Shown here in pieces: positions 8,000 through 17,450 of a DNA stretch of 64,000 nt. The notes beneath the pieces were generated by a model. That model saw nothing but the letters and a program-made list of their open reading frames with translations, did no database searches and was not told the origin of the DNA. The first letter of the stretch is position 1. Every line of letters begins with the position of its first letter. The stretch covers positions 88,974-152,973 of the forward strand of contig NZ_QMHP01000011.1 in assembly GCF_003313335.1 (NCBI RefSeq). The letters are read 5' to 3'. Source of the DNA: Pedobacter zeaxanthinifaciens (GTDB lineage: Bacteria; Bacteroidota; Bacteroidia; Sphingobacteriales; Sphingobacteriaceae). Made by a program: the position numbers and the translations under genes.

Positions 8000-10009
8000 A
8001 TGCAACAAGCCAATAACCTTATACATGCTTCATCGCCATACCTTTTACAGCACGCCTATAATCCTGTGGAATGGCATGAGTGGAATGGATCATCGCTACA
8101 AAAAGCTAAAGCAGAAAATAAGTTGATTATTGTGAGTGTAGGCTATTCTGCTTGCCATTGGTGCCACGTAATGGAACATGAAAGCTTTGAAAGCCATGAA
8201 GTTGCAGAAGTAATGAATAAGCATTTTGTTTGCATCAAAGTAGATAGAGAAGAACGCCCTGATATTGACCAGATTTATATGATGGCGGTTCAATTGATGA
8301 ATGGGAATGGAGGCTGGCCATTAAACGCAATTTGTTTGCCTGATCAACGTCCGGTTTACGGTGGGACCTATTTTAGAAAAGCCGATTGGATCAATATCCT
8401 GCTTAATTTGGCTAATTTATGGGAAAAGGAACCGGAAAAAGCGCTGAGATACGCGGATAGACTCACTGAAGGCTTGCAGCAAGCAGAGCTGATAGAAGTA
8501 GCAGATGACGAACTTACCTTTAACCAGCAGCACTTAGAGGAAATAGTGCAGCCTTGGAAACGACAGTTTGATGCCATTGAAGGTGGCTACAATAGGGCAC
8601 CTAAATTTCCGCTTCCTAATAATTGGACTTTTTTATTGAGATATGGTCATTTAAGCAATGATCAGAGTGTAATGATGCAGGTGATGACCACCTTGGAAGC
8701 AATGGCTACTGGTGGTATTTACGATCAAATTGGCGGAGGCTTTGCAAGATATTCGGTGGATAATAGATGGCATGTGCCACATTTTGAGAAGATGCTTTAC
8801 GATAATGCACAGTTGGTGAGTTTATATGCCGAAGCTTATCAGTGTTTGAAGTTGGAACCGTATGCTGAGGTGGTTAGGGAAACCATTAACTGGATTGATA
8901 GGGAAATGACTTCACCAGAGGGGTTGTTTTACGCTGCATTGGATGCCGATAGTGAAGGCGTAGAAGGGAAGTTTTATGTATGGACAGCAGCGGAATTTGA
9001 TAGTGTAGTTGGCGAACATCACAATTTGCTAAGGGCATATTTTGATGTAACTGAAGAAGGGAATTGGGAAGAAGAGAAGGTAAATGTGCTACGCCGTTTG
9101 CATAATGATGAGACTTTAATGGCCGAACATGGTTTAGCTAAAGCCACATTTGACGATATTATTGAAACAGCAAAAAATAAGTTGCTTGCGGCAAGGAGTA
9201 AAAGAATTAGACCGGGTTTGGACGACAAGTGCCTGACCGCATGGAATGCTCAAATGATCAAAGGCCTTGCCGATGCTGCACAAGCTTTAGCTGATGAAAA
9301 CTATTATGAAAAAGCTAAAACAGCAGCAAATTTTATCCTAAATCACTTAATGGATGATGATGGGGGACTGTATCGTAATTACAAAAACGGCAAAGCGAGT
9401 ATCCACGGATTTTTGGACGACTACGCTTTTATGATTGAAGCTTTGCTAGCACTTTATGAAGTAGATTTTAATGAAGCTTGGCTAAACGAAGCTAAGGAAC
9501 TTACTGATTACGTATTGGCAAATTTTTCAGATGAGCAAAATAACATGCTATTTTATACTTCTAACAAAGGCGAACACTTGATTGCTCGAAAGCATGAAGT
9601 GATGGATAATGTGATTCCTGCATCTAATTCGGTAATGGCACAAAATCTGCATCGCTTAGGTTTATTGTTTGATAATGATAATTACCTTAACACCGCCTTA
9701 ATGATGTTGAAAGCAGTGCAGCCTAGAATAAAATCTTACGGATCGGCATATTCCAATTGGAGCATACAGTTGCTTAATGAGGTGTATGGCATCAATGAAA
9801 TTGCCATTACGGGAAATGATTTTAGATTGGTAAAGCGCAATTTCGACGAGCATTACATTCCAAACAAAATTTATTTAGCTGGATTAAAAAGCAGCTTACC
9901 CCTGTTGGAGTATAAGCAAAGTGAAGAAACGAAGATTTACGTGTGCAAGAATAAAACCTGTCAGTTGCCGGTTGCAACCATTGACGAAGCATTTACGCAC
10001 ATCTCGTAA
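8000..10009 (+). CDS. Thioredoxin-domain protein of the YyaL/SPATA20 family (DUF255)
   Basis: This 669-residue protein begins [20 protein letters not shown], the family's typical N-terminus. A thioredoxin-like domain follows with the redox motif CHWC (Cys52, Cys55) and HVMEHESFE. The rest (about 190-669) is an alpha/alpha-toroid region like those of N-acyl-glucosamine epimerases, with repeated motifs such as [32 protein letters not shown] and [20 protein letters not shown]. The domain order and length are normal. It is cytoplasmic by lack of a leader. The biochemical function of the family is not established. Its stop lies 1 base from the stop of the convergent PKD-protein gene. Confidence 0.93.
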   Translation: MQQANNLIHASSPYLLQHAYNPVEWHEWNGSSLQKAKAENKLIIVSVGYSACHWCHVMEHESFESHEVAEVMNKHFVCIKVDREERPDIDQIYMMAVQLMNGNGGWPLNAICLPDQRPVYGGTYFRKADWINILLNLANLWEKEPEKALRYADRLTEGLQQAELIEVADDELTFNQQHLEEIVQPWKRQFDAIEGGYNRAPKFPLPNNWTFLLRYGHLSNDQSVMMQVMTTLEAMATGGIYDQIGGGFARYSVDNRWHVPHFEKMLYDNAQLVSLYAEAYQCLKLEPYAEVVRETINWIDREMTSPEGLFYAALDADSEGVEGKFYVWTAAEFDSVVGEHHNLLRAYFDVTEEGNWEEEKVNVLRRLHNDETLMAEHGLAKATFDDIIETAKNKLLAARSKRIRPGLDDKCLTAWNAQMIKGLADAAQALADENYYEKAKTAANFILNHLMDDDGGLYRNYKNGKASIHGFLDDYAFMIEALLALYEVDFNEAWLNEAKELTDYVLANFSDEQNNMLFYTSNKGEHLIARKHEVMDNVIPASNSVMAQNLHRLGLLFDNDNYLNTALMMLKAVQPRIKSYGSAYSNWSIQLLNEVYGINEIAITGNDFRLVKRNFDEHYIPNKIYLAGLKSSLPLLEYKQSEETKIYVCKNKTCQLPVATIDEAFTHIS

Positions 10010-10010
10010 A

Positions 10011-12008
10011 TTAAAATTTCCAGCTTAAATAGGTGGCCATATTGTTGGAATTGGTTTTAGGATCGTAAAGGTACCTGAAGCCAATAGCTGGGCCAACTCG
10101 TACCAAACCCAGTTGGATATCGCCGAAAAAGGAAGTTCTTATTTCCGAGAAACTTTCTTTTACCTGTGCTAAATCTCTATTAAAATCGATATCGGTAACT
10201 ACGCCGTTTGCACTAACTGTTCTAAGTTTGTAGCGTAGTTCGGGAATAGTTCTATTGTAAATATCTACGCCTATCAAAGCACCGATTCCCAAACCTACAT
10301 ATTTGTTGAGGTTATAACGCATTTGTGCCGGAACAGCGTTGATAGTTGCCACTTTAATCCTATTGTAGGCCTGTTTATCTAAAATTTGATAAGCGTTGTT
10401 GTTAATAACCGTATCCTTTCGTATTCCTGTTTCAAGCGGCATAATAACACTGCTTTCCTTAAAAGAATTAACGTAAAGTTCTACTTGCCAATAATACCTA
10501 TGAGAAGCATAAGGGGATAAAGTGGCGCCTAAAACAATATTTTTTTGGCTTACATATTCGTTTTTATTGGTTTCAAATGGGAAGCCATAACCTACAACTA
10601 TACCTGGTGAAAGTCCCATTTTAAATCTTCCTGTGGCGTTATTGGTGTAAATGGGTTCGTTCTTATCAAATACAATTGCCGCACCACTTTTTATGGGTAA
10701 TTTGGGTGGTTTCTCTTTAAACCTAATTTTATATTCTACAAAACCCTGGGTGGAATCGGCATCATTAATACCTTTTTGCTGGGTGCCAGGTAAATACACA
10801 TTTGAAAAAACAAAGTGTACACTATCTGCCTTTACGAAAGTTTTTAAACAACTTTGCCCAGTGTAGACCGAGTCGCAGGTAATTACTTCGGGTTTTGTTT
10901 TCACCACTTTGATAGTGCTGGCATCAAATACTTCGGCAATGTTCACGCCCACATCTATCTTTTTGGCCGGACCTTTACCAGTGTTTTGGAAGCGCACTTT
11001 GTAGCTCATCTCCCTTTTTTTTCCAGTTAACCTGTAATTCATTCTTGTTTTTCGTAACACCATTTTATTTGGGTCATGCGAAGCAACTATTTGCAGTTCA
11101 AGCGTAAAAAACTCAGTTTCAACCAATGGATTGTCTGGGATAAAAGCTCCCGAAATTCGAACTACGGCGTTGGTGTCTTTCAACATTTCGGGCGTAGTTT
11201 TAAACTGCATAAACACAAAGCGTTCTTCGTTTTGCTGTAAATCGCTAAACTTCCAACTTTGTTGATTTTTAAAAGCTTTGGCTTGATCTTTAAGGAGTAC
11301 TTTTTCTAATGTAGGATAGGTTTCATGATCTAAAGAGGCGTAATATACCGGGTTTTTGCTTTGGCGATACAATGCACTGCTGAGCAAGGGTTTTAAATCG
11401 GCAGTTTTCTCGTTATTGTAGGTTCTGGTAGCAACAAGTTCAAAATTATTTTTGTTAAACTCCACATCGTTGTACATGATAGCAATGGTGCCGTTTAGCT
11501 GTTGTTGCCCGTTTTCAGGTTTATTTCTGTACCCAAAAACCAACATCATTTCATCGCCAGGCTTAGGCATGCAATTGGTTTTCATCTCTATATTGCCGCC
11601 CATCTTAAACAAGTTATAGTTGGAAGCCAGCATGGGCTTAGTTACAGCGGGTTTTGGTAAAGTTGGTGGTCTAACAATCGGTTTTGGACGGGTTGGTGGG
11701 CGTTTACCATCGTCATAATTATTAGTAGCAAAAAGCCTAACCAATATGGAATCTCTACGCGTAGTGTAAATGTGACTTGGGTTTTCTTCGAAGCTGAAAT
11801 TGCCATCGCCAAATTCCCAGAAGTAGGTATAAAATGGCGCAGGCGCACCGGCAATAGGACGCAATGGCCTTAATTCACTCGTAAATTTAGTTATGCCATT
11901 CTCTGTTTTATACTGTATAATAGCAGGTACCGTGTCGCTTGGTATAACCTGTGCAAGCAACGGAATAAACGAGCAAAAGCATAACAGCAAAGTACAATAT
12001 TTCTTCAT
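10011..12008 (-). CDS. PKD-domain surface protein with a C-terminal membrane-type beta region
   Basis: This 665-residue protein has a signal peptide (1-19, ending PLLAQ). A PKD domain follows at about 35-95 with the hallmark WEFGDGNFSFEENPSHIY. A Pro/Lys/Arg-rich linker (KRPPTRPKPIVRPPTLPKP) leads into beta-rich repeats, including a DUF11-like stretch (YKVRFQNTGKGPAKKIDVGV). The last ~200 residues alternate hydrophobic and polar residues and end in an aromatic (YLSWKF), like Bacteroidota outer-membrane beta barrels. I infer an outer-membrane protein exposing a PKD domain. No enzymatic motif is seen. It may share the downstream side of a transcript with the ZU5-like lipoprotein gene, but two repeat/hairpin structures separate them. 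Confidence 0.75.
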   Translation of the reverse strand: MKKYCTLLLCFCSFIPLLAQVIPSDTVPAIIQYKTENGITKFTSELRPLRPIAGAPAPFYTYFWEFGDGNFSFEENPSHIYTTRRDSILVRLFATNNYDDGKRPPTRPKPIVRPPTLPKPAVTKPMLASNYNLFKMGGNIEMKTNCMPKPGDEMMLVFGYRNKPENGQQQLNGTIAIMYNDVEFNKNNFELVATRTYNNEKTADLKPLLSSALYRQSKNPVYYASLDHETYPTLEKVLLKDQAKAFKNQQSWKFSDLQQNEERFVFMQFKTTPEMLKDTNAVVRISGAFIPDNPLVETEFFTLELQIVASHDPNKMVLRKTRMNYRLTGKKREMSYKVRFQNTGKGPAKKIDVGVNIAEVFDASTIKVVKTKPEVITCDSVYTGQSCLKTFVKADSVHFVFSNVYLPGTQQKGINDADSTQGFVEYKIRFKEKPPKLPIKSGAAIVFDKNEPIYTNNATGRFKMGLSPGIVVGYGFPFETNKNEYVSQKNIVLGATLSPYASHRYYWQVELYVNSFKESSVIMPLETGIRKDTVINNNAYQILDKQAYNRIKVATINAVPAQMRYNLNKYVGLGIGALIGVDIYNRTIPELRYKLRTVSANGVVTDIDFNRDLAQVKESFSEIRTSFFGDIQLGLVRVGPAIGFRYLYDPKTNSNNMATYLSWKF

Positions 12009-12061
12009 GGCTAAATAAATATACTAAGAAACTGTTTAAATTTCAGTTAAACTTTTTTACT

Positions 12062-12123
12062 TGTCAGTCTGAGCTTGTCGAAGACTACTTGTTAAAGAAG
12101 GTTTCGACAAGATCAACATAACA
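12062..12123. repeat. REP-like imperfect inverted repeat (CTTGTCGAA core)
   Basis: The arm TGTCAGTCTGAGCTTGTCGA pairs imperfectly with a downstream arm ending in TTCGACAAGATCAACATAAC; the CTTGTCGAA/TTCGACAAG core is perfect. This resembles the short palindromic elements scattered between genes in many Bacteroidota genomes. Confidence 0.6.
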
Positions 12124-12194
12124 CTTGTATGTTAATCAACAAAAATTTAACTAGTTTCTAATAATTAAAGAAATTAAATGGTCCTAAAACTTCG

Positions 12195-12225
12195 CACTCG
12201 TGATGCTGAATTAGCAACACGAGTG
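12195..12225 (-). terminator. Stem-loop downstream of the ZU5-like lipoprotein gene (terminator or REP-like)
   Basis: CACTCGTG (12195-12202) and CACGAGTG (12218-12225) form a perfect 8-bp outer stem with an inner GCT/AGC stem. On the minus strand it follows the lipoprotein stop by 29 bp, but only a weak T stretch follows, so it may instead be a REP-like element. Confidence 0.45.
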
Positions 12226-12253
12226 AACAAAGCTTTTGTTAAATTGGGATATA

Positions 12254-13258
12254 TTAATAATTATTTAGTGAGGTGATGACTTGCTGTATGCCGGCCTCGC
12301 TAGTTTCGCTTAAGGTTAATGTAACTTGTTGGTTGGCAGTAATGGTAGTTTCCAGTTCTGCATAATAATATTTACCATCTTTAATTGAAAATGAAATGTA
12401 TTTTCCCTGCACACCAACTGGCATCATATTGTCATAGCTTTTCACCGTATTTGGACCATCAGTGTTGTACAATTGTGCTACTACGTTACTGCCTTTTGCA
12501 CAAAAGAATACAAAAGTTTCGCCAGTAAAGCCCATAAACGTGGCAAAGCTTCCTGGGTTGTTGGCAACGGTTACTTTAGTGGTGGTTTTAGGATTGTTGT
12601 AACTGTAAAATACATCGCAGTTGATCCAGCCTAAGTTGCCCATTTCGAAGTTATAAAACCCTGCTACTGGATTGCTTTCGCGTTTGATACCCACACCATT
12701 TGCATTTTGAGCAGGTGCTTGCCATGCCATTTGATTGGCATTATCTACCTTTTCTACGCCTTCCCAAATTTGCGTAGCTCTGGTATTATTTGTTGGAAGT
12801 GTAATTTGAATATTTACGGCTAGCTGTTTATCCACATTTGTTCCGTTAACAGCGGCATTAAGAAATATAAATCCATCCGATTCCAGTGGTGCACCGCTAA
12901 TGTGGTTGGTATTTGTGCCACTAAACAAAACCTGACTTCTTTTTAAAAATTCTCCGGCTGTAATTACCACATTTCCTGTTACCACATTTCCGTTCATTTT
13001 AAATGCACCTGCAGGAATGGTGATTTTTGTTCCTCCTTTTAACGTAATGTTATTGGAAACGCCGGCATTAATTTCTATTCGCTCTGCTTGTGGACCATAA
13101 AGTGCGGCAAATTCTTTTGCGCTATAGGCCAAGTTTCTATTGTTGCTATCTTTTTTGCAGGCCTGTAACAATGCGCTAATAGTTAAAAGAAATGCTAAGC
13201 CATAAAGTGCTTTAATAAGTTTGTTGGCAAACGTATTTTTCAAAGTTAAAGTTTTCAT
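12254..13258 (-). CDS. Lipoprotein with ZU5-like beta domain
   Basis: This 334-residue protein has a hydrophobic leader at about 12-34 and a lipobox ending LLQACKKD, so it is predicted to be a lipoprotein. The segment NNITLKGGTKITIPAGAFKM followed by GNVVTGNVVI is the pattern of a ZU5-like domain (conserved 'G..i.IPaGAf'), found in many Bacteroidota surface lipoproteins. The C-terminal half is beta-rich without a recognised motif. The divergent ECF sigma factor gene starts 343 bp away. The function is unknown; a surface or outer-membrane role is inferred from the lipobox. Confidence 0.65.
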   Translation of the reverse strand: MKTLTLKNTFANKLIKALYGLAFLLTISALLQACKKDSNNRNLAYSAKEFAALYGPQAERIEINAGVSNNITLKGGTKITIPAGAFKMNGNVVTGNVVITAGEFLKRSQVLFSGTNTNHISGAPLESDGFIFLNAAVNGTNVDKQLAVNIQITLPTNNTRATQIWEGVEKVDNANQMAWQAPAQNANGVGIKRESNPVAGFYNFEMGNLGWINCDVFYSYNNPKTTTKVTVANNPGSFATFMGFTGETFVFFCAKGSNVVAQLYNTDGPNTVKSYDNMMPVGVQGKYISFSIKDGKYYYAELETTITANQQVTLTLSETSEAGIQQVITSLNNY

Positions 13259-13601
13259 AATGTTTTATTTTTTAGTTGAGCTTACTCTTTTTTGGCTTTT
13301 CAGCAACCGCCTTGTAATCGCTTTTGTTATATATCAAGGCCAACTAAAAAATGTTACCTCCCTTTTTTTATTTTTTTTAAGGAGATGTTTTTGTTGTTGA
13401 TTATCAGTTGTTTATTTTTTTTGATTAAGCTGGTTGCTCAGGGTTGATGCCGCTTTACATTCGGCTAAACAAGTTTACAAGGTCCATGTTGTAGGCTGCT
13501 TTTGTTTCGGTTAGCTATTTGGATATTTTCCTGTTTCAATTATTAAATCAAAGTTTTTAACTTTCCTTAATTAGTTTTACTTTTAGATAAAGGAAAATGG
13601 A
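13259..13601. other. 343-bp divergent intergenic region
   Basis: This is the spacer between the minus-strand lipoprotein gene and the plus-strand sigma factor gene. It is AT-rich with long T runs around 13360-13425. I see no coding frame and no exact TAnnTTTG element; TAGTTTTA near 13570 is a one-mismatch candidate for the sigma gene. Confidence 0.5.
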
Positions 13602-14165
13602 ATGACCAAGAAAGTGCATGAAGATCAACGTTATGTAGCTGCGCTATTAAATAACGACACGGTTTTGGTTAATGAAATTTATAAGAAATGTGCTGCCAAG
13701 ATAAAGTCGTTTGTACTGTTTAATAATGGTACAGCTGCTGATGCCGCTGATATTTTTCAGGAAGCCTTGGTAGATATTTACAATCAAGCTAAGTATAAAG
13801 ATTTACAGCTCACCTGTCCTTTTGAGCCATTTTTATTGTTAGTTTGTAAAAGGAAATGGCTTAACGAACTAAAAAAAAGAGCGGTTAGCCCGGTAACAAA
13901 TAATACCGATGATTTATTACATATTGGCGAAGATACATTTGCAGCTGCGGAAATGTTGGAGCAACAAAAGGAAAGGGCTGCCTTATTTTTAGCTGCTTTT
14001 GAAAAATTAGGGGAACGCTGTAAGGAAATTATTAGATGGAGTTTAAAAGGCGATGCGCAAGAGAAAGTAGCGGAGGCTTTGGGCGTAACTTACGGATATT
14101 TGCGGAAAAAGAAATCGGAATGTATGGCGAGCTTGGTTAAATTAATTGATAAGAAAAATGACTGA
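13602..14165 (+). CDS. ECF-type RNA polymerase sigma factor
   Basis: This 187-residue protein has a sigma-70 region 2 at about 25-95 (GTAADAADIFQEALVDIYNQ is the region 2.2 signature; CKRKWLNELKKRA follows) and region 4 at about 130-175 (LGERCKEIIRWSLKGDAQEK, with GVTYGYLRKKKSEC as the recognition helix). There is no signal or membrane segment. The stop codon overlaps the next gene's ATG by 8 bp, so the two are translationally coupled, the usual layout for a sigma factor and its membrane-bound partner. Its regulon is unknown. It is clearly distinct from the FecI-type sigma at 27.3 kb. Confidence 0.88.
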   Translation: MTKKVHEDQRYVAALLNNDTVLVNEIYKKCAAKIKSFVLFNNGTAADAADIFQEALVDIYNQAKYKDLQLTCPFEPFLLLVCKRKWLNELKKRAVSPVTNNTDDLLHIGEDTFAAAEMLEQQKERAALFLAAFEKLGERCKEIIRWSLKGDAQEKVAEALGVTYGYLRKKKSECMASLVKLIDKKND

Positions 14166-14919
14166 GGATAAAATTTTATGGACTGCCAGATACGCTGAGG
14201 GTGATTTAAGCGAGGAAGAGCGTTTGGAGTATGAAAACCTGTTGAGGTATGATAAAGAGCTGAAAGCCTATTTGCTTGATTACCATGATGCTCATGGCAG
14301 CTTAATTATGTTTATGGATTACGATGATGAGCGTAATGCATTGGTGGCAGGTATTCAAAATTTAAACGAAGTGTATTTTGCAGACGATGCCATTGTAGAT
14401 CAACCGGCACCTGTTGCTCCATCTCAAAAAACGGTGAAATTTAAGCCTTATCTGCGTTGGTTATCTGGCGCTGCGGCAATATTATTGGTAGGTTTGTTGG
14501 TTTGGTCGCCTTGGAAAGCTGATTTATACCAACAGTACCAAATTGTACCAAGCATGTCGGTAACTGAACGCGGTGCTGCCCAAAATGAATTAGATCAAGC
14601 TGCAAGTTTGTTTAATGCACAAAAATATACTGAAGCAAAGCCTTTATTGGCAAAGCTACATGCTGCCGACAATAAAAATGCGATGATTGCTTTTTATTTT
14701 GCCGTTAGCTTATTACAAACTAATGAAACGGCTAAGGGAAGGTTGTTGTTGGAAGATTTATTCAAAGGGCAGTCGGTTTATAAAAATGATGCCGCCTACG
14801 CCATGGCAATGAGTTATCTGAAAGAAAATAAAAAAACAGACGCTAAGTTTTGGCTAGAGAAAGTATCGAATGGTGCTGTACAATACGATAAAGCGCAAGA
14901 ACTGTTAAAAAAATTATAA
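14158..14919 (+). CDS. Putative membrane anti-sigma factor with C-terminal TPR-like domain
   Basis: I take the ATG at 14158, which overlaps the sigma gene's stop; an in-frame TTG at 14146 is possible but less likely. The protein (253 residues) has an acidic cytoplasmic N-terminus (1-95; LWTARYAEGDLSEEERLEYE is typical of zinc-free anti-sigma N-domains), one membrane helix at about 99-116 (YLRWLSGAAAILLVGLLVW) and an extracytoplasmic TPR-like helical region (140-250). Coupling to the sigma gene suggests it holds that sigma until a signal arrives. Its TM-TPR half is visibly homologous to the 196-residue protein at 35.5-36.1 kb beside the CHAT gene: both have WKxxLY just after the membrane helix and AxxYLKExxxxDxKxWL near the end. 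Confidence 0.75.
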   Translation: MTEDKILWTARYAEGDLSEEERLEYENLLRYDKELKAYLLDYHDAHGSLIMFMDYDDERNALVAGIQNLNEVYFADDAIVDQPAPVAPSQKTVKFKPYLRWLSGAAAILLVGLLVWSPWKADLYQQYQIVPSMSVTERGAAQNELDQAASLFNAQKYTEAKPLLAKLHAADNKNAMIAFYFAVSLLQTNETAKGRLLLEDLFKGQSVYKNDAAYAMAMSYLKENKKTDAKFWLEKVSNGAVQYDKAQELLKKL

Positions 14920-14922
14920 TAA

Positions 14923-15031
14923 AAAGGGCTGCTTCAAAAGCCATCGCTTTGCTCAAGTGGAGCATTTTTGCTTATTGGGCGGTACGCTTGGTGTCTTGAA
15001 AAAAGTTAGTGCTTTTGAAACAAACCCCTTT
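14923..15031. repeat. ~110-bp element with imperfect terminal inverted repeats
   Basis: AAAGGGCTGCTTCAAAAGC at 14923-14941 pairs with an inverted partner at about 15011-15031 (GCTTTTGAAACAAACCCCTT); nine bases, TTCAAAAGC, are perfect. The element fills most of the spacer between convergent genes and looks like a small MITE- or REP-type unit, or a long terminator hairpin. Confidence 0.45.
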
Positions 15032-15079
15032 AACTTATTAATTAATCCTAAATTTATCAGCTACATCCATAGCTGTTTT

Positions 15080-16219
15080 TTATTTGGAGGCGGCTTTTAA
15101 GCTGGCTTCCAGTTCCTGATAAGGCATTTCATATTTTTTTGCTCGGTTAATGGCCAACTGCATCATTTTTTGATAGCCTAAGTTATTGCCAAGTTGTTTG
15201 TTTAATGAAGCTGCATTTTTAATGATTTCCATGCTGCTGTTTTCATCCACAATGGCATTGGCCCATTGCAATAGCAGTGTGCCCATAGCACCATTCAACT
15301 GTTTCTTCGCTATCATAGTGTTTGCCAATGCCGTAAAATGATATTGATACAATACCGGGTTTTTAATGGCAAAACCAAGGTAAGCGGCAGTGTCCTTTTT
15401 CATCTCTAAATAAAACTTGCTGCCTAAAGTTTGCAGGTTAATTTTCCATCTATCGGCAGGGAATTTTCTTTTGTAACTAGATAGGAATGTTTCAAAATCA
15501 TTGTTGGAACTAGATGAATTGACATTTGCCTGCAACTTTGATAGCAGCGCTTTATCAACCACAGGCTGTAAAACTTCTTCGCCGTATAAGCTAGCGTAAG
15601 TATCGTAATCCTTTAAAATTTGTTCTGAAACTTTTTCATTGGTGCTTCTAGCAATTAAAAATGGCAGCAAGCTATTGGTAGCTTTAAAGTCTTTAAGCGC
15701 ATCGCTGTATTCCTTCAAATTAGCAGCATTAATGCCTTTGCGTGTTTTAGCAAATTCTACATAAAAGGCAGGATAGTTTTTTTCGTTATATGTTGCCGAA
15801 TAACCTGCATGAATTAACCCTTTATCAGCTTTTGATTTTGCGAAATTTAAGAACGTAATCAAGTCTCCAGGATCTTTAAATCCAGCTACGGATGCCACCA
15901 GATTTCCAGCGCCATTTAGCACCAAAAAAGTTGGAAAGCCATTGAGTATGTGCTGCGTTTTAATGGTATCACCCAGCTTTTCGGTAAAAACATTTACCTT
16001 CAACATCACGAAGTTTTTCGCTAAAGTTTTACTTACTGCCGTATTCGGAAATACTTCTCTGTCCATTTGTTCGCAGGGAATACAGCCCGTAAAGTAGGTG
16101 TCAACAAAAACTAGTTTGTTTTCCTTTTTTGCCTTTATTAGTGCTTTGTCTAATTCGATTTGCGCAAAACAAAGCTGACTTGTGAGCAGTGCAATTAAAA
16201 TTATGGTTAGCTTTTTCAT
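15080..16219 (-). CDS. Secreted thioredoxin-fold protein (CxxC), last gene of the Sus-like locus
   Basis: I choose the ATG at 16219 (379 residues) because it starts a clean signal peptide (1-19, ending QLCFAQ). The frame open to 16270 only overlaps the shifted 3' end of the protease gene before it. A thioredoxin-like domain spans about 22-130: LVFVDTYFTGCIPCEQMDRE holds the redox pair Cys46/Cys49, and GFPTFLVLNGAGN carries the cis-Pro. The remaining ~240 residues are helical and unnamed. It is expected to act in the periplasm on disulfides. It lies 26 bp after the shifted stop of the protease gene, so it belongs to the same operon. Confidence 0.82.
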   Translation of the reverse strand: MKKLTIILIALLTSQLCFAQIELDKALIKAKKENKLVFVDTYFTGCIPCEQMDREVFPNTAVSKTLAKNFVMLKVNVFTEKLGDTIKTQHILNGFPTFLVLNGAGNLVASVAGFKDPGDLITFLNFAKSKADKGLIHAGYSATYNEKNYPAFYVEFAKTRKGINAANLKEYSDALKDFKATNSLLPFLIARSTNEKVSEQILKDYDTYASLYGEEVLQPVVDKALLSKLQANVNSSSSNNDFETFLSSYKRKFPADRWKINLQTLGSKFYLEMKKDTAAYLGFAIKNPVLYQYHFTALANTMIAKKQLNGAMGTLLLQWANAIVDENSSMEIIKNAASLNKQLGNNLGYQKMMQLAINRAKKYEMPYQELEASLKAASK

Positions 16220-16245
16220 TTTTTTTGAGTTAATGAGATTTGAGT

Positions 16246-16355
16246 TTAGGGATAAATGATTTTGAACCACACTTTATCCTTTGGTAGTTTTTTAAACTCT
16301 TCAATTTTTTTAGGGTTTTTAAGTAGCTGCTGACTGTCAATGTCATTAATACTGG
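16246..16355 (-). pseudogene. Out-of-frame C-terminal remnant (PDZ-like tail) of the aspartic protease gene
   Basis: Just past the protease stop, the +1-shifted minus-strand frame continues as coding-like sequence: IIPKGARITSINDIDSQQLL, then a Lys-rich stretch ending KVWFKIIYP and a TAA at 16246-16248. Adding one C at the CC pair at 16388-16389 (minus strand ATCCAG to ATCCCAG) fuses it to the upstream frame as NTAIPESIIPKGARI. The rejoined tail has the shape of the PDZ-like end seen in Bacteroidota retropepsin-like proteins. Either the gene is frameshifted or there is a base-call error. Confidence 0.75.
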
Positions 16356-17384
16356 TTATTCGAGCACCTTTTGGTATAATGCTTTCTGGATTGCCGTGTT
16401 AATGATGCTTTGTACTTCCAATTCGCCTTTTAGGTTAAACCCAAGCAAATAATTGTGTAGGGAGAAATGCATTGGATAATTGTACGTGTGGTTGGGTAAA
16501 AGATAGATTTCGTTTCTTTTACGGTTGATGGTAAAATTGTAACGAGAAATGATCCCCATGCCAATGGACCCATCAAAGCCAGGGTTCCAACTTTCGTTTT
16601 GTCCACCGCCCGCCATTAAGGTAATAGGCATATTTTTGATGGCTGCGGTGTTAGCAAATGAGAAGCTGTTGGCGTTACCATTAAAAGTAGGAGAGGCAAT
16701 GCCCATGCTCACGGTTGAAGCTTGGTATTCTGATTGAAATCCGCTGATTAACAGTTTGTTTTGGCGTACAAATGGCCTAAAACAAATGAGGTTGTAAGAT
16801 GCTCCTGTATCGAATACGAAGTTTCCGGCATAGGTTTTACCTGCAACAATTTCTACATTTCCTGGAATGATAAACAAGCCTGCCGGAACAGTAATTGGAA
16901 CGATGGTACCGCCTTTTTCGTAAGTGTATCCATCAAATTCGTATAGGGAAAGTTGATTGTTGTTGAAGTCAATTTTAGTGACATACCGCTTCGTCATGGT
17001 GTTGCCAATAATGCCATCCAAGCCTTTATCCATTTGTGGAAAAATAGCAATGCCTTGATTTTGTAGCGCAAAGCCATTTTCAAAGTGCACCTCGTTACCA
17101 TCGGAAACGTTGATTTGCATGTGGCCGCCAACTACTGAAGCGTTGTTGCTTCTTGTTACCTTCAGGCCAATTGTATCAGCAAGTTGCTTGCTCAGTGCCA
17201 TCCCATCAGCTCCGGTATCAAAAAGTAACCTTAAAATTTTGTTACTGTTATTAATTTTAACTTTTAACACAATAGCGCCATGTACCATTTCAAATGGAAT
17301 GGTTGTTACAGCTTGTTGTGCCTTTGCGTTGGCAAAAAATAAGAGCAAAGCAATGGCTAGGTGCATGTTTTTTAGCACTTTCAT
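16356..17384 (-). CDS. Retropepsin-like aspartic protease (secreted), 3' end frameshifted
   Basis: The 342-residue frame as read has a signal peptide (1-22, ending ANAKA). It carries two aspartic-protease half-sites: LLFDTGADG (Asp56-Thr-Gly) and FVFDTGASYN (Asp192-Thr-Gly), with hydrophobic-hydrophobic-Gly partners such as GIIGNTM and GSIGMGII. This is the clan AA, pepsin/retropepsin type. The frame ends ALYQKVLE after an apparent single-base loss at 16388-16389; the intact gene would run to 16246 and end in a PDZ-like tail. It sits between the TlpA and thioredoxin genes of the Sus-like operon, suggesting periplasmic peptide processing. The catalytic domain itself is complete, so activity may survive the shift. 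Confidence 0.8.
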   Translation of the reverse strand: MKVLKNMHLAIALLLFFANAKAQQAVTTIPFEMVHGAIVLKVKINNSNKILRLLFDTGADGMALSKQLADTIGLKVTRSNNASVVGGHMQINVSDGNEVHFENGFALQNQGIAIFPQMDKGLDGIIGNTMTKRYVTKIDFNNNQLSLYEFDGYTYEKGGTIVPITVPAGLFIIPGNVEIVAGKTYAGNFVFDTGASYNLICFRPFVRQNKLLISGFQSEYQASTVSMGIASPTFNGNANSFSFANTAAIKNMPITLMAGGGQNESWNPGFDGSIGMGIISRYNFTINRKRNEIYLLPNHTYNYPMHFSLHNYLLGFNLKGELEVQSIINTAIQKALYQKVLE

Positions 17385-17412
17385 TATAAAGATATGTTGT
17401 GGGTGAAGGTGT

Positions 17413-17437
17413 AAGCCTTACGAATTTCGTAAGGCTT
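17413..17437. repeat. Perfect 12-bp stem hairpin between operon genes
   Basis: AAGCCTTACGAA and TTCGTAAGGCTT are separated by one T. It lies between the TlpA stop (17451) and the protease start (17384) without a following T run on the minus strand, so it is more likely an RNA-stability or partial-termination structure than a full terminator. Confidence 0.55.
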
Positions 17438-17450
17438 TGTAGTTAAAATG

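Noticed and set aside
16220..16270. Upstream extension of the thioredoxin-fold gene to 16270
   Set aside because: It overlaps the frameshifted tail of the protease gene in another frame and adds residues before a clean signal peptide at 16219.
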